Source: Dipteronia dyeriana (taxonomy: Eukaryota; Streptophyta; Magnoliopsida; Sapindales; Sapindaceae). Taken from it: a stretch of DNA of 64,000 bases. The notes under the pieces were generated by a model, which worked only from the letters and a program-made list of their open reading frames with translations, ran no database searches and was not told the DNA's origin. The position numbers and the translations under genes are program-made. Shown in pieces: positions 11,269 through 22,222 of the stretch. The stretch is from positions 70,894,154 through 70,958,153 of the forward strand of contig CM065298.1 in the NCBI GenBank assembly GCA_032871835.1, given 5' to 3'. The stretch's first letter is position 1. Each line of letters starts with the position of its first letter.

Positions 11269-12417
11269 GCCAAAATGCATGCACCTATGAATATTAGAGA
11301 AAATGAACCCATGACTCCTAGAAAAAGTAATATTTCATCTAGGTGGACTAAAAAGGATGAATCTTGGTATGAGTGTCTCACTCTTTATCTTGTTAACAAT
11401 GGCTATTCTAGAGGAAGTGTTGACAAGACCTTGTTCATCAAGTGTACAAAAGATGAGCTATTCATAGCTCAAATTTATGTTGATGACATAGTTTTTGGTT
11501 CCATAAACAACTTGAAAGTTAAACAATTTGTTGATGTCATGACTCGTGAGTTTGAAATGAGCATGGTTGGTGAACTCAATTACTTCCTAGGCTTGCAAAT
11601 CATGCAAATGCATGATAGAATCTTTATATCCCAAGCTAAATATGCCAAGAACCTAGTGAAGAAATTTGGCCTTAAGAATGCCAATCATTGTGACACACCT
11701 ATGAGTACCACATTGATGTTTAAAAAGGATGCTAGTGGAAAAAGTGTGGATCAAAGTCTATATCATTGCATGATAGGGAGCTTGCTATACTTGACTACTA
11801 GTAGGCTTGATATAGCTTTTAATGTTGGTGTGTGTGTTAGGTATCAAGCCAATCCCAAGGAATCCCATCTTTTCTCTGTGAAGAGAATTATTCGATATGT
11901 GAATGGGACATCCAACTATGGGTTATGGTACTCTTTTGACACTAATGCTAGTTTAGTTGGCTTTAGTGATACAGATTGGGCAGGTAATTATGATGATAGA
12001 GTACATCGGGCGGTTTCTTCTTCCTAGAGAACAATCTTGTGTCATGGTTTTGCCAGAAGCAAAATTCCATCTCATTATCTACAGCCGAGGCCAAGTATAT
12101 AGCCGCTAGGAGTGCTTGCACACAACTCCTTTGGATGAAGCAAATGCTTGTGGATTATGGCTTTGAGCAAGGTACTCTAACCCTTTATTGTGATAACATG
12201 AGTGCCATTAATATTTCATAAAATCCTGTCCAACATTCTAGAACTAAGCATATTGACATTAGACATCATTTCATTAGAGAGCTAGTTGAGAGCAAATGCA
12301 TTATACTTGAACATGTGGGCACAAATGATCAACTAGCAGATTTGTTTATAAAACCATTAGATTCAACTAAGTTTAAATCTCTTAGTAGGTCTATTGGGAT
12401 TTGTCATATGCATTGAT
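11269..12417 (+). pseudogene. SIRE-like RT C-terminal part and RNase H
   Basis: Just after gag comes the C-terminal part of reverse transcriptase: SWYECLTLYLVNNGYSRG, then IYVDDIVFGS with the catalytic YVDD, then ELNYFLGLQIMQ. RNase H follows with FSDTDWAGN, and after a frameshift near 12010 STAEAKYIAA and LYCDNMSAINIS. The tail (HIDIRHHFIRELVE, ADLFIKPLD) closes at a stop near 12417, with an earlier stop at 12219. Protease, integrase and the RT fingers are missing. The deletion junction lies near 11350-11362, where a protease-side phrase RWTKKD runs straight into RT. Confidence 0.88.
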
Positions 12418-12648
12418 GAGTTTTGGTGTTTGACCCATATGGGGAGCTCAAGCAAAGAGAGCGAACATGATTTCTAATAAGCAAATAATTGTTCAATTTT
12501 ATGCTCTTTAATTAATTGCTTGAGTATCTTGGATGCATATATTATTATATGACTTTTTATTTAATAAGTGTGTTTTTGCCTTATTCGAAATGCATGTCTC
12601 ATTTGTGTACAAACATGTATTTTTGGACTAGGAAATTTGTTTGAGAAG
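12418..12648 (+). other. SIRE-like element tail after pol
   Basis: About 230 bp downstream of the pol stop shows no ORF and no LTR start that I recognise. SIRE elements can carry a further ORF here, but nothing like it is readable. The tail ends abruptly where family B LTR sequence begins. Confidence 0.45.
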
Positions 12649-13469
12649 TATATTTGATAAGTAGATAAATAAAAAGAACTATTTATCTAGTCAAATTAGG
12701 AAGTCTTTAATATGGTCACAAAGACACTAATGAGTTGGATTATGAGTCTTAGTGTAGGAAAGAATTCTATTTGGAAAATGATTCTTGGTCACTAAGTAAA
12801 TCCACATAAGAATAGGATTCTTGCCTACCAAGTAAATCCTCTTTAGGGGAGGATTTGTGAACCTATAAATATAGGTTGTGAATTTCGGCCAAGGGATAAG
12901 AATTTATGCTCTAAAATTCGGCCAAGGCATAGGTGGAGACTTGAAAGAATATTTTTTTTATTTTTCTTTTGTCGTTAAAAAAAAAACTTCATCCAACTAT
13001 AATGTGTAGAATTCGGCCAAGGAGAAGAGAAAAGAGGAACGTTTTTGTTTTCGATAGTACACTAGTATCCTTTGCATCAAAAGGGTTTTGTGTACAACAT
13101 CAAATGAAAGTTCATGTGAGTTTCAATCAAATTGATTGATAATTCACAAGTGACCGGACGTTCTTGGTTTTTCTCTTGGAGGATTTTTGTGACTAACAAC
13201 GAAGAAGATTTTGTTTGTTTCCATCCTCAGGTATACAATTTAAAGAAAATGAGTCCATACTCCTAGGTGATTCACGTTCGTGATTAGATTCGAAGATCTT
13301 GCGGATTCAACTCGACGCTAGTTCAATCGTCATGAGTCAAAGGTATGATACTTATTATATACATCGGTTAATCTAGGGTTAAGGTTCTTGTTATTAAAAG
13401 GGAAAATTTTTCAGTTATACCAAACCCTAATTTTTAATTTCACGCTTTCGTTGTGCAATTTTCCCTACA
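12649..13469 (+). repeat. Copia family B LTR, 3' fragment
   Basis: From tatatttgataagtagataa onward this matches the 3' parts of the LTRs at 28447-29497 and 54841-55607, and the reverse complement of 60674-61790. The upstream ~1.4 kb of that LTR is absent. It ends in ttttccctaca, like the other copies. It contains an (A)n and (T)n stretch near 12950-12990. It is neither a complete solo LTR nor attached to an internal region: the left side is SIRE tail and the right side is the 97-bp array of a Tat element. Confidence 0.82.
12863..12875 (+). promoter_or_regulatory. TATA-like box in B LTR fragment
   Basis: ctataaatatagg is repeated almost exactly at 55054-55066 in the 5' LTR of the B element (a for g at the last-but-one base). 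A TATA box at an LTR's U3/R boundary is expected in copia elements, so this is the probable promoter core. Confidence 0.5.
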
Positions 13470-13476
13470 AGCCCAA

Positions 13477-14565
13477 CCAGGGCATCAGGAATGCTATCTA
13501 GCTATCCCGGTCTCGAGATCTGGATGGTAACTATGCACTTACACTCAGACCCTTCTTAGGGGTGGTATCCCGACCAAGGCATCAGGTATGCTATCTAGCT
13601 GTCATGGTGTCGAGATCTAGATGGCAACTACGTACTTACACTCAGACCCTTCTTGGGGGTGGTAGCTCGACCAAGGCATCATGAATGTCATCTAGCTATC
13701 CTTGCTTTGAGATTTGGATGGCAAAAATGCACTTACACTCAGACCATTTCTAGGGGTGGTAGCCTGACCAAGGCATCAGGAATGCCATCTAGCTGTCACG
13801 ACTTCGAGATCTGGATGGAAACTATTCACTTACACTAAGACCCTTCTTGGGGGTGGTAGCCCGACCAAGGAATCAGGAATGCCATCTAGCTATCCTGGCT
13901 TCGAGATCTGGATGGCAACTATGCATTTACACTCAGACCCTTCTTAGCGTGGTAGCCTAACCAAGGCATTAAGAACGCTATCTAGCTATCGTGGTTTCGA
14001 GATCTGGATGGCAACTATACACTTACACTCAGACCCTTCTTGGGGGTGGTATCCCGACCAAGGCATCATAAATGTCGTCTAGCAGACATGGCTTCGAGAT
14101 CTGGATGACAACTTTGCACTTACACTCAGACCTTTCTTAGGGGTGGTAGCCTAACCAAAGCATCAGAAATGCTATCTAGCTATCCTGGTTTCGAGATATG
14201 GATGACAACTATACACTTACACTCAAACCCTTCTTGGGGGTGGTATCCCGACCAAGGCATTAGGAATGCTATCCTGCTATCCTGGTCTCGATATCTGGAT
14301 GACAACAATACACTTACACTCAGACCCTTCTTGGGGGTGGTAGCACAACCAAGGCATCATGAATGCTATCTGGCTATCCTGGTCTCAAAATCTAGATGAC
14401 AACTTAGCTCTTACACTTAGACCCATCTTGGGGGTGGTAGCTCGACCAAGGCATAAGGAATGCTATCTAGCTATCATGGTCTCGAGATCTGGATGACAAC
14501 TATGCTCTTACACTCATACCATTCTTGGCCGGGGGTGGTGCTCGACCAAGGTATAAAGGATGATA
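13477..14565 (-). repeat. 97-bp tandem array, about 11 copies
   Basis: The phrase ccaaggcatcaggaatgc recurs at about 13477, 13574, 13671, 13768, 13864, 13961, 14058, 14155, 14252, 14349 and 14446, giving a period of 96-97 bp, with a last, divergent unit near 14545. Each unit also has cgagatctggatg and cttacactcagacccttctt. The reverse complement occurs as three degenerate units at 25976-26265, at the matching 3' position of the + strand Tat element. The array is therefore part of the element, not a host satellite. Confidence 0.93.
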
Positions 14566-14964
14566 CTATGTTAGTCCTTGGTTTATGGAGATCATGGCGA
14601 CTTCATTTGAGGAGAAAATAAGATGCAACCAGGGATTGAGAAAACTTAGCAAGTGACTTTATTGATGATCGAATTGGAGCACGTAGCTGTTTTAAAGAAT
14701 TACTGTTATTGATTTCTAATGGATATAGTCTGCTAAAGAGTCCCCTGTCTAAGGGTAGAATTTCTTCAGTTGATGGTAAACAGGTTTTCCCACTCTGGTT
14801 CTCTCCGTCCTCAGATTAATGCAACCTTTGTGAACTGCTTCGCCAATACGGCTGGATTGGTTGACACTGTATAGAACTTACGAGTGGCCTACTGGTCTCC
14901 ACGCACTTCTCCTACCTCGTTCCCAACTGGAAATTTCAAAACATTGTGGTGATGGATAGAACCT
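14566..14964 (-). pseudogene. Pol deletion scar of the minus-strand Tat element
   Basis: Read on the minus strand, the sequence after protease gives LKFPVGNEVGEVRGDQ, the linker that precedes RT in this family. Within about 150 bp it changes to YHQLKKFYP, matching VDHLKRFYP at the very end of pol in the + strand element (about 25745-25770). It then reads into the untranslated stretch before the array, including atcaataaa. RT, RNase H and the integrase core have been removed by one internal deletion near 14780-14810. Confidence 0.7.
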
Positions 14965-15354
14965 CTATAAGAGCTGATAGGAACAGCCTTCATAAAATGG
15001 CATTGTAGGCTGACGGGTGTCAGCCACAACAAAGTCCGTCATGACATTCTGCTGTAAGGGTGTAGTGCCGATGGCTAGTGGTAAAATCTTCGATCCTACT
15101 AGTAAGATGGAGTCCCCTGTGAAGTCATACATAGGGGTGGTACAACTGTTGTAGCACCACTGTTTCAAGTTGAACTTCTCCAAAGTGTCTTTGAACAGGA
15201 TGTCCACGCTGCTACCTATATCGACCAAGACGCGATGGGTTATGTAGTTGGCAATCTGTACCTTGATCACCATAGGGTCATCATGCGGTTGTACAGTATT
15301 GTATACGTCTGTTTCAATGAAAATGATATGTGCCGACTGAAAGGTCCCTACCAT
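14965..15354 (-). pseudogene. Tat aspartic protease
   Basis: The catalytic loop reads VLVDIGSSVDILF; gypsy proteases have DTG or DSG, so the threonine/serine is I here. The flap-side phrase MYDFTGDSILLVGSKILP follows, matching MYGFTGDSIVPGG in the + strand copy. It would process the Gag-Pol polyprotein. The substitution and nearby stops suggest it is inactive. It lies between Gag and the pol scar, as expected for the lineage. Confidence 0.82.
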
Positions 15355-15504
15355 ACCCTAACATACTTTGAATATACCACGCCCCTCTTCGACCTTGGGA
15401 ATCTTCCTTACGTGGTTCTTTACAGAATTTTTAGAGGTTTTGGCTAAGGAAGAGCCTTTATTGATAGTATGTATGACTTGGATCTATTGCATCAGGTCAT
15501 TCTG

Positions 15505-16727
15505 CTATCCTTTTCTCTTCTTAGCGTGGTCTCGGATCTCTACTTGTACTTTCTTCTCAGTCTGGATTCTATCCCTAACTTGCTGTAGGAATTCTACCAG
15601 GCAACCCCTTCTTACCAGAGCTTTAATCTTGTTGCGCAAGCTGTAACACTCTGATGTGTTTTTCCTGACTTCCTCATGGAAATCGTAATACTTGTACCAG
15701 TTCCTTGCATCTACTGGTCCTTTTATGGAAATTGGCTTTCTGAGCAAACCCTTCTCTCGGATAGCCAGATAGATTGTCTCTCGTGAAGCATTTAGAGGGG
15801 TGTAGTGGCTAAATCCTCTCTGATCCTGGGTCACGGGGGCAACCACCTTTGGGGGTAGTAAAACTTGATTAAGGGTCTGCCTAAACAGATACCGATCCCC
15901 CTGAGGTTGGAGAGGTGGTGAGTGGTATGTAGACCGGTTGAGCAATCTGTTATGGGCTTTCTGGATTAGTGCGGGTTTGGGCGCCTCTTTCTTCTTACTC
16001 TTTACAGTCCTTATGTCACCGTGCTAGATTTTAACCTAAGTTGTTCGTATATCTTGACCTGCTTGAGGGCATTGTCGTAGGCTTCCTGATAGGTCTCCGG
16101 AGGGCGTTTGGTAAATGGTCGAAATAGACTACCTGCCCACAGGTTTCTGCAGAAGTTTTCCAGGTTTTTCTTCTCAACGAAGACTCCCATCTGGATGACT
16201 TCTGTATGGAACCTCTCCACGTAGGACCTAAGAGTTTCCCCTCGCTCTTGGGTTACGTACTGGAGATGGATAAGATCATTGAGTCGTGGTTTGACTCATT
16301 GGAATTGTGAGTAGAAATTGCTAGAGAGCTTGGTGAAACTGTCTACACTTCCAGGGGCAGCTTTCTGAACCACGTCTTGGCATAATTCGTTAATATGGTC
16401 AGGAAGATCATGCACATTGCTGCCTGGGTTGCATTCCAGACTTTTAATCTTCTGGACGTAGCTCTCTAGGTGGCTCAGAGGATCTTCAGTGCCAGAGAAT
16501 TTGTTGGTTGATATTTTAAACTTTGGAGGGAGCTCTGCCTCTCTGGTCTTTCGAAAGAAAGGGGAATTCATCTCGCCTATGAGGTCCTTCCGGCCTTCCT
16601 TGTGTTTGACCTTTTTGAGCTCTTGGATCTCCTTTTGCATCTGAGTAATCTGATCTTGCGGGCATCTGCTCTCGACATTCTTAGACTTGACATCGGAGCT
16701 CCCGTTGTCTAATCCCTCAAATGTCAT
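15505..16727 (-). pseudogene. Tat gag (three broken pieces)
   Basis: Piece one (16727-16296) has a charged coiled-coil-like start (QMQKEIQELKKVKHK), then LPPKFKISTNKFSGTEDPL and FTKLSSNFYSQFQ. Piece two (16220-16011) has ERFHTEVIQMGVFVEKKN and NLWAGSLFRPFTKRPPETY. Piece three (15945-15505) has YYDFHEEVRKNTSECYSLR, a Cys-poor remnant of the nucleocapsid region, and LVRRGCLVEFLQQVRD. All match the + strand copy at 20591-21700. Frameshifts separate the pieces. Gag would assemble the particle. Confidence 0.82.
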
Positions 16728-17330
16728 AGGATCTCCACCCAGGTTGTCCTCTCTAGGGGGGTTTCCTTAGTTACTTCTTCTACTACCTCCTGCATTGGCT
16801 CGGGGAGCTACTTCGATATCCATTGGTTATGCAAGGTGGTTGAGCCTCCTTATTGGCACATCGATGGCTGACTTTACCGGGGGTGGCATCCGGTTGTTTC
16901 CCACAGATCTGTAGGCATGGGTCCTAATAGATCCCGGATTGAGGGCGAGAGCCCTAACCTGTTATGGACTAGTGTTGGTGTTGGTGGCCCCAATCGGACG
17001 AAATCGGTTGTCCAAGGGTGCTAGGTCCTACCGGTTGAGGGGTGATTCCCTCGCAACCAGTTGCAAGTAAACTCTTTCCACGAAAGCCGCAGCCTGCTGA
17101 TCTAGAATGGCATGGCTTATTGCTGGGGAGGGGGAGCTTGAGCTGTATTGACCGACACCCGAGCAGGATCTGGGTGCTTCGATTTCTTTCCCTTCCTCTG
17201 GGCCTTTTGGGTGGATGCTGTGGATTGGCGTCCTGATGCCTCAGATTTCCCCTTAGAAGATCAAAGTTTCATGGTTGTACTGTATTTACAAAAGAGACTC
17301 AAACAAGTGATTTTAAAAAGGTGTTGATTG
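16728..17330 (-). other. Leader of the minus-strand Tat element
   Basis: About 600 bp between PBS and gag on the minus strand, relatively GC-rich and without a convincing ORF. The + strand reading at 17042-17236 is a chance opening. Confidence 0.55.
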
Positions 17331-17352
17331 TTTCCCACAGACGGTGCCAAAA
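17331..17352 (-). other. Primer-binding site, minus-strand Tat element
   Basis: On the minus strand the sequence is ttggcaccgtctgtgggaaa. It belongs to the tggcgccgtctgtggga type, a common PBS of plant gypsy elements, and lies two to four bases after the LTR end. Confidence 0.85.
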
Positions 17353-17354
17353 AG

Positions 17355-18548
17355 TGTTAACTGAAAATTCTCTCAAGGTGAGGAATATCAATTAACACCC
17401 TCAAGACCACAACCTCGAAGGTTGTGGTTGGGATAGGTACTCTCGGTACCTGGGTAAGGTGTTAAGAAGGAGGTGAAACGATAATGAAACACAAAATGAG
17501 ATATATGGAAATAACATTGATAGTTCTAGTTGATTATAAAAGGTGTAAATCTATCAATTTTTCTCTCTCGCTTTCTGAATGAACTGGAGGTGGCAACCTT
17601 ATTCCTGTCGATAAGTGGATATAATTTCCTGTTGTTGGCTGTGTTCTCTTGATAGAATATAGACGGCAATGGAGCTTTGATCACTGATGACGAATTTTCC
17701 TTTTTTCTCTTTCATGCATGTCAGGGCATATTTATAATGTAGATTGAAAGTTTAGCTGGTTATTCACCCCCTTAAATAACTGAATCAAATCCCCTCTTAT
17801 TTGTCGGGATGTTACGTTTAAATGACGTTGACTTTGGCTGATCAACGGTTTCGAGGATTTCATGGTGGGAGATAAGATTGTTTCCTATTTGGTTTCAATG
17901 ACTTGATCTGCACGCATGTAAAGGTTTAATGCACGATGGAGTGTAGTTCTGATCCTGTAAGTTGCCATTGCAAGGTGCCTCATAGAGGTCATCGAATTAT
18001 GGCACTTACTACTTCGATTAGCGAGGTATATTTTTATGTCAATATTGTTACTGACAATTCCAGGCTTTCATTGGAGCTTGACCTAATCGGGTTGGCTATT
18101 TTCGGTGATGACGGAGCTTTGCAAGCTTCCTTTTTGCCTGGTTGGACATGTTGAGATTATACTTTGGCAAAACGGGAAGAAATTGCAAGACAAGTTTGAC
18201 ACCCTGAAGGTCTTTTGGCGAAGGTAGAGATGGTAGCATGCTCCATGGGATGTCACGAGGTACCTCGACCTCGGGGAACCCAATTCCTCCCACGTCGACC
18301 TAGCTTTGGGCTCCTATCTCGGTGCAGAGAGCTTGACATTGTCACATCGGGCTTTAATTGGTAGGTCTGGATGCATGCAAGATGCCCAGATGGTATGGCT
18401 TACATCACCTTGCTCCAGTAGGATCGCGTGGTAGCTTAACCTCGCGGACCCTGATACTTCATTACGTAAGCCTGAATTTGGATCCTTGCATGAAGACTGA
18501 AGGGTGGAAAATTCCCCTTTGATCCCTAGCCGAATTTGGGTATTTACA
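17355..18548 (-). repeat. Tat 5' LTR (minus strand)
   Basis: On the minus strand it starts tgtaaatacccaaattcggc and continues ggatcaaaggggaattttcc. This parallels the + strand LTR start tgttaatagcc...ggatcaaagggaaattttcc. It ends ttttcagttaaca before the PBS. Length is about 1.19 kb, against 1.14 and 1.10 kb for the LTRs at 18696 and 32454. Overall divergence from those is high, so it is an older or distinct subfamily. Confidence 0.8.
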
Positions 18549-18690
18549 ATATATAAGGAAGGGTCTTCCTCTTTTTCCTCTGGGTACTGCAAAAAGGGGT
18601 TTTCAACATATGATCATCCGTGATGCTTTTTCCTCCTTGGTCAGTCCACTTTGACCAAAGGAATTTGTCATTCTCCTACCTATCTCTTTT
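18549..18690. other. Target sequence between two Tat elements
   Basis: About 140 bp separate the minus-strand Tat LTR from the duplication of the + strand Tat element. The other half of this target resumes at 33561, where it runs into a Tat-like LTR 3' end. The + strand element thus landed inside older repeat DNA. No gene is seen. Confidence 0.5.
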
Positions 18691-18695
18691 ACTAT
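18691..18695 (+). repeat. Target-site duplication of Tat +, left copy
   Basis: actat precedes the LTR start tgttaatagcc. The same five bases follow the 3' LTR at 33556-33560. Confidence 0.88.
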
Positions 18696-19830
18696 TGTTA
18701 ATAGCCATTTTTGGCTAAGGATCAAAGGGAAATTTTCCACCTAGTTAGTAACTGGTAGGAAGCATCTCCATATACCAGATATGTACTAGATGCAATGGTT
18801 TTCCTCGAAGTACCATGTCTAACACAACCAGGGTACCTCAGCATTATTGTAAGAGAGAGATGAAGCTCATGCACGTTCAGGGACCACCCAACAGGTACCT
18901 AAGTGTCCTGACACTGATCCGTTATCTCATCGAGGTTTATATCTTACCCCTCGAGCAGGATGAGAGTTGCCAATAAGGATCCTAAACGATCATAAAGCTT
19001 CAAAGTGATTAATCAAGTGCTACGTTGCGAGAATGGTACCTCCAAGTACCTTGCCAGCAGGCTAGAACCTCAAGATACCTCGTTATCGGGTTGATCATAC
19101 GCCACATCGTTAGAATGGTACCTTAAGATGCCTCACCAGCAGACTAGCACTTTGGGGTACCTCACCATTGGAATGAACAAGTGCCACATCGCCAGACCTA
19201 TACTTTGAGGAGTCACGCCACTAATAGATAAAAATAAAATTCTTCTCCAAACCATAACCAAGCTCCACGTACACGCAACTATAATCAAGGAGTCAGAAAA
19301 GAAAACAAACACGATTGTCTCTAGAATATTCTGTCAGCGTATTCTCTAGAGTCCAACACATTAAACAAAAAACCTGGCCAAAAGAGGGAGAAAATCAATT
19401 CAATGTACGCCAAGGAAAAACCCTAGTGACACTATGTATAAATACAGAGAAAATAACACGAGGAAAGTGACAAAAAATTTAGAGGAAAATTTGATCCTAA
19501 GAACCGAATGAGCTAACGCTTAATCCTGTAGTCAGCATTAAGCCTAGCCATTGCCATTGTTAGTTGTGTCCACTTATAGTCATGTATGACTTCGCCACCT
19601 CCTATTCTTAAATAGAGAAAAGAGGTTGAGAGTGATCCAATCAATTGTACACACTTTATTATTGAATAAAATAACATCAGTCATTTCACTATCACCCTTA
19701 TCGCACATTTTGTCCATTCCTACACGTGAATTAAGTATTGAAGGTACTTATTTCGACCGCGATCTACCTAGGTTGTCGTTCTAAAGGTGTTAGTTGAGAT
19801 TCCTTACCCTGAGTGAATTTTTGGTTAACA
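18696..19830 (+). repeat. Tat + element 5' LTR
   Basis: It starts tgttaatagccatttttggc and ends tttttggttaaca. It pairs with 32454-33555 over its whole length, including gggaaattttccacctag near the start, gaataaaataacatcagtca near the end and ggtgttaa...agattcc just before the terminus. The body is rich in the words ggtacc and tacctc, which recur in all Tat LTRs of the window. Confidence 0.9.
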
Positions 19831-19831
19831 A

Positions 19832-19851
19832 TTTTTGACACCATATGTGGG
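19832..19851 (+). other. Primer-binding site, Tat + element
   Basis: tttttgacaccatatgtggg is a mutated form of the ttggcaccgtctgtggg site seen in the minus-strand relative. The Tat element at 50073 has tttttgataccgtatgtagg at the same place. Confidence 0.75.
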
Positions 19852-20560
19852 AAGATTCCATAACCTTTTTCAAATCATGCATTTAGCATTTTTGAAGGTA
19901 TGTTAGCGTCATGAGGCTTCGATCTTCCCACGGGCAACCCGAAGCATCCGGGCACCAATTCATAGCCTCCACTCAGACGGGTCAATGAAACGGTAAGAGA
20001 TCGAAGCACCAAAATACTGCCCCAGCACCGACTGATACCGTTCAAGCTTCAGTTCCCTAGATAATGGGTGAGACCATTCTAGAGCAACAGGGTACAACTT
20101 TTGTAGAAAGAGTCCTTCTTTGGTTTGTCGTAGAGGATTACCCCTCAGTTTGTAGAGCCTAGTACTCAAAAGGACTCCAATAGACCAGGATTTAGGATGA
20201 CCATTTTCGAGAGGTCGGGACTGCCACCTCCGACACTGATTCACGATAGGTTAGGGCTCCTACCCTCGGTTCAAGATCAGTTAGGGTCCATACCCCCGGA
20301 TCCGTGTCAGCCAACTAGTTACCACCTCAAAAAGTGAAATCAATTATTGACATCCCACAGAGGGAACCCTGCCATTGAGTTTAACTGGTAACTGCTAGAA
20401 GAGGACTTCGGCTCAACGCTGGAGGTAGTAGGAAAATTGCTAGAGAGAATCCTCCCCAGGATGATAGCCGGGGTAAGGTCTCTATCTAATCAGAGGAATC
20501 TGACAATGAAGACTCCAAGTTAAGTATAAAAATTCCAGGAATAAGCGTATGTGGGATTAG
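19852..20560 (+). other. Tat + element leader
   Basis: About 700 bp between PBS and gag with no supported ORF; the minus-strand opening at 19960-20244 shows no family resemblance. The first 100 bp resemble the start of the internal region of the element at 50073: both have gcagcccgag- or gcaacccgaag-like phrases and mention of gggcacc. Confidence 0.55.
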
Positions 20561-21600
20561 TTTGCTTGGATATAAAAGGAAATCCAACAATTGAAGAGGG
20601 GCAAGCACCGGGAGAACCAGAAGGATCCCTTGCTCGAGATGAACCCCTCATTCTCCAGAAGGATCAGGGAAGTAGAGCTCCTTCCTAAATTCAAGATGTC
20701 GACTGACAAGTACTCTAGCACAGAAGATCCTTTGCACCGCCTGGAGAGCTTCGTTCAACAGATGGAGGTCTAGAATGCGACCGGGGTAGCCATGTACATG
20801 ATGTTTCTGACTATACTGACTGACTACGCCAAGAGGTGGTTCAGAAAGTTACCTGTAAGTTTTTATGGACAACTTTACTAAATTATATAGTGATTTTTGT
20901 TCACAATTTCAGGGGATCAAGCCACGTCTGAAGGATCTGATCCATCTACAGTACATGATCCAAGAGCGAGGTGAGTTATTTAGGTCTTACATTGAGAGGT
21001 TCCATAAGGAGGTAATCCAGATGGGGGTTTTCACTAAGAAGTAGACTCTAGCTAACTTCCTCAGGAATCTATGGGCAGGTAAATTATTTCGATCATTCAC
21101 CAAGCTTTCACTAGAGACCTATGGGGAAGCCTACGATAGGGCCCTTGAGCAGGTGGAAATAGATGAGCAGCTCAGAGTCAAGATTGAGCATGACGACAAG
21201 AGAACTGCCAAGCACCAAATGAAAGAGGCACTCAAACCTGCACTGCTACAGAAGGTTAAAAATAGACCTCCCGATTGGTCCATATACTGCTCCCCACCAT
21301 TCCAGCCTCAACGGTATCGGACCCAGCAAGGTGAACCCCACCTCGAGTCTTGCCTCCTCCTAGAGTGGTAGCTCCCAAAGCCTAGGATGAGTAGGGGTAC
21401 AACCATTACACACAGTTGAACACCTCCCTCGACATGATCTACCTCGCCATTCATGATAATGGACTGCTCAAGAAGCTTGGTCCCATGAAAGTACCAGCCA
21501 ATATAAGGAATCACTACAAATTCTTTGACTTTCACGAGGATGTTGGGCACAATAACTCAGAGTGCTACAGCCTGTGAAACCAGTTTGAGGCATTGGTAAG
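20561..21600 (+). pseudogene. Tat + element gag
   Basis: It reads LLPKFKMSTDKYSSTEDPL, a stop at 20771, then the capsid (RWFRKLP) and, after a frameshift, FTKLYSDFCSQFQGIK and ELFRSYIERFHKEVIQMGVF. NLWAGKLFRSFTKLSLETYG and a basic stretch follow, then FFDFHEDVGHNNSECYSL near 21530-21580. Several stops are present. The apparent splice signals at 20850-20924 are coincidental, because the minus-strand copy encodes the same residues there. It would be the structural protein. Confidence 0.82.
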
Positions 21601-22222
21601 AGGAGGCTGCCTAGTAGAATTCCTAAATCAGGTACGTGATAACATTCACACAGAGAATGAGGTATTGGCCGAGATCCAGAAGGATGAGGAGAAAAGAAGA
21701 AGAAAGCAGAAGGACCTGATACAGCAAATCCAGGTCATACACATAATCAGTGGAGGACCTACTCTGGCCGGTACCATTAATAATTCCAAAAAAAATCATG
21801 CCAGAAAGATACCCTGGATCAGAGAAGGACAAGGTATCTTTAAGGTTGAACGAAGCTTAGCAGGAACCTCTCTGTCAACCCAGATCATGTTTACTGAAGT
21901 TGATGTATGCAACATCATGCAATCGCACGATGATCTCACGGTGTTCACTATACAGATCGCCAATTGCTTGGTCTACTGTGTGGTGATTGATACAGATAGC
22001 AGTTTAGGCATTCTTTTCAAGGACACCCTAGAAAAACTCAAGTTGAAGCAGTGGTGTAACAACAGTTGCACCACCCCCATGTATGGCTTTACCGGGGACT
22101 CAATCGTACCAGGTGGGTACAATATTCTACCAGTGATCATTGGGACCGCACCTCTCCAGCAGATTCTAATGATTGAACTTTGGTTGTGGAAATCCCGTCA
22201 GTCTACAACGTTATCAACATGA
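21601..22222 (+). pseudogene. Tat + element protease
   Basis: An ORF of about 209 residues begins with the Gag tail GGCLVEFLNQVRDNIHTENE and a lysine-rich linker. The protease follows: catalytic loop VVIDTDSSLGILF (about 21978-22017), where DTG has become DTD, then NSCTTPMYGFTGDSIVPGG. The lost glycine predicts no activity. It is followed by the linker MRPFPSAFKWVLSIYH in another frame, leading to RT. Confidence 0.82.

Larger units (their letters stand above)
13470..18548 (-). mobile_element. Tat-lineage gypsy element, minus strand, pol deleted
   Basis: Read on the minus strand the order is: LTR (18548-17355), PBS, leader, gag, protease, a short pol scar, then a 97-bp tandem array. The PBS tggcaccgtctgtggga and the Gag/PR sequences resemble the + strand element at 18696-33555, so both are one family. 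RT, RNase H and integrase core are gone, and so are the 3' LTR and the antisense gene region, cut off at the B LTR fragment at 13469. Confidence 0.85.

Noticed and set aside
13477..14565. Regular repeats suggesting a CRISPR-like or spacer array
   Set aside because: The whole 97-bp unit is repeated, with no unique spacers, and its complement is found in a Tat element. It is a plant retroelement tandem repeat.
16728..17240. Possible host gene around the + strand opening at 17042
   Set aside because: It lies in the leader between PBS and gag of the minus-strand Tat element and has no recognisable domain.
20850..20924. Intron with gtaagt donor and ttcag acceptor in Tat gag
   Set aside because: The minus-strand relative encodes the same residues (FTKLSS-FYSQFQ) without a gap, so the stretch is coding and the splice-like words are coincidental.
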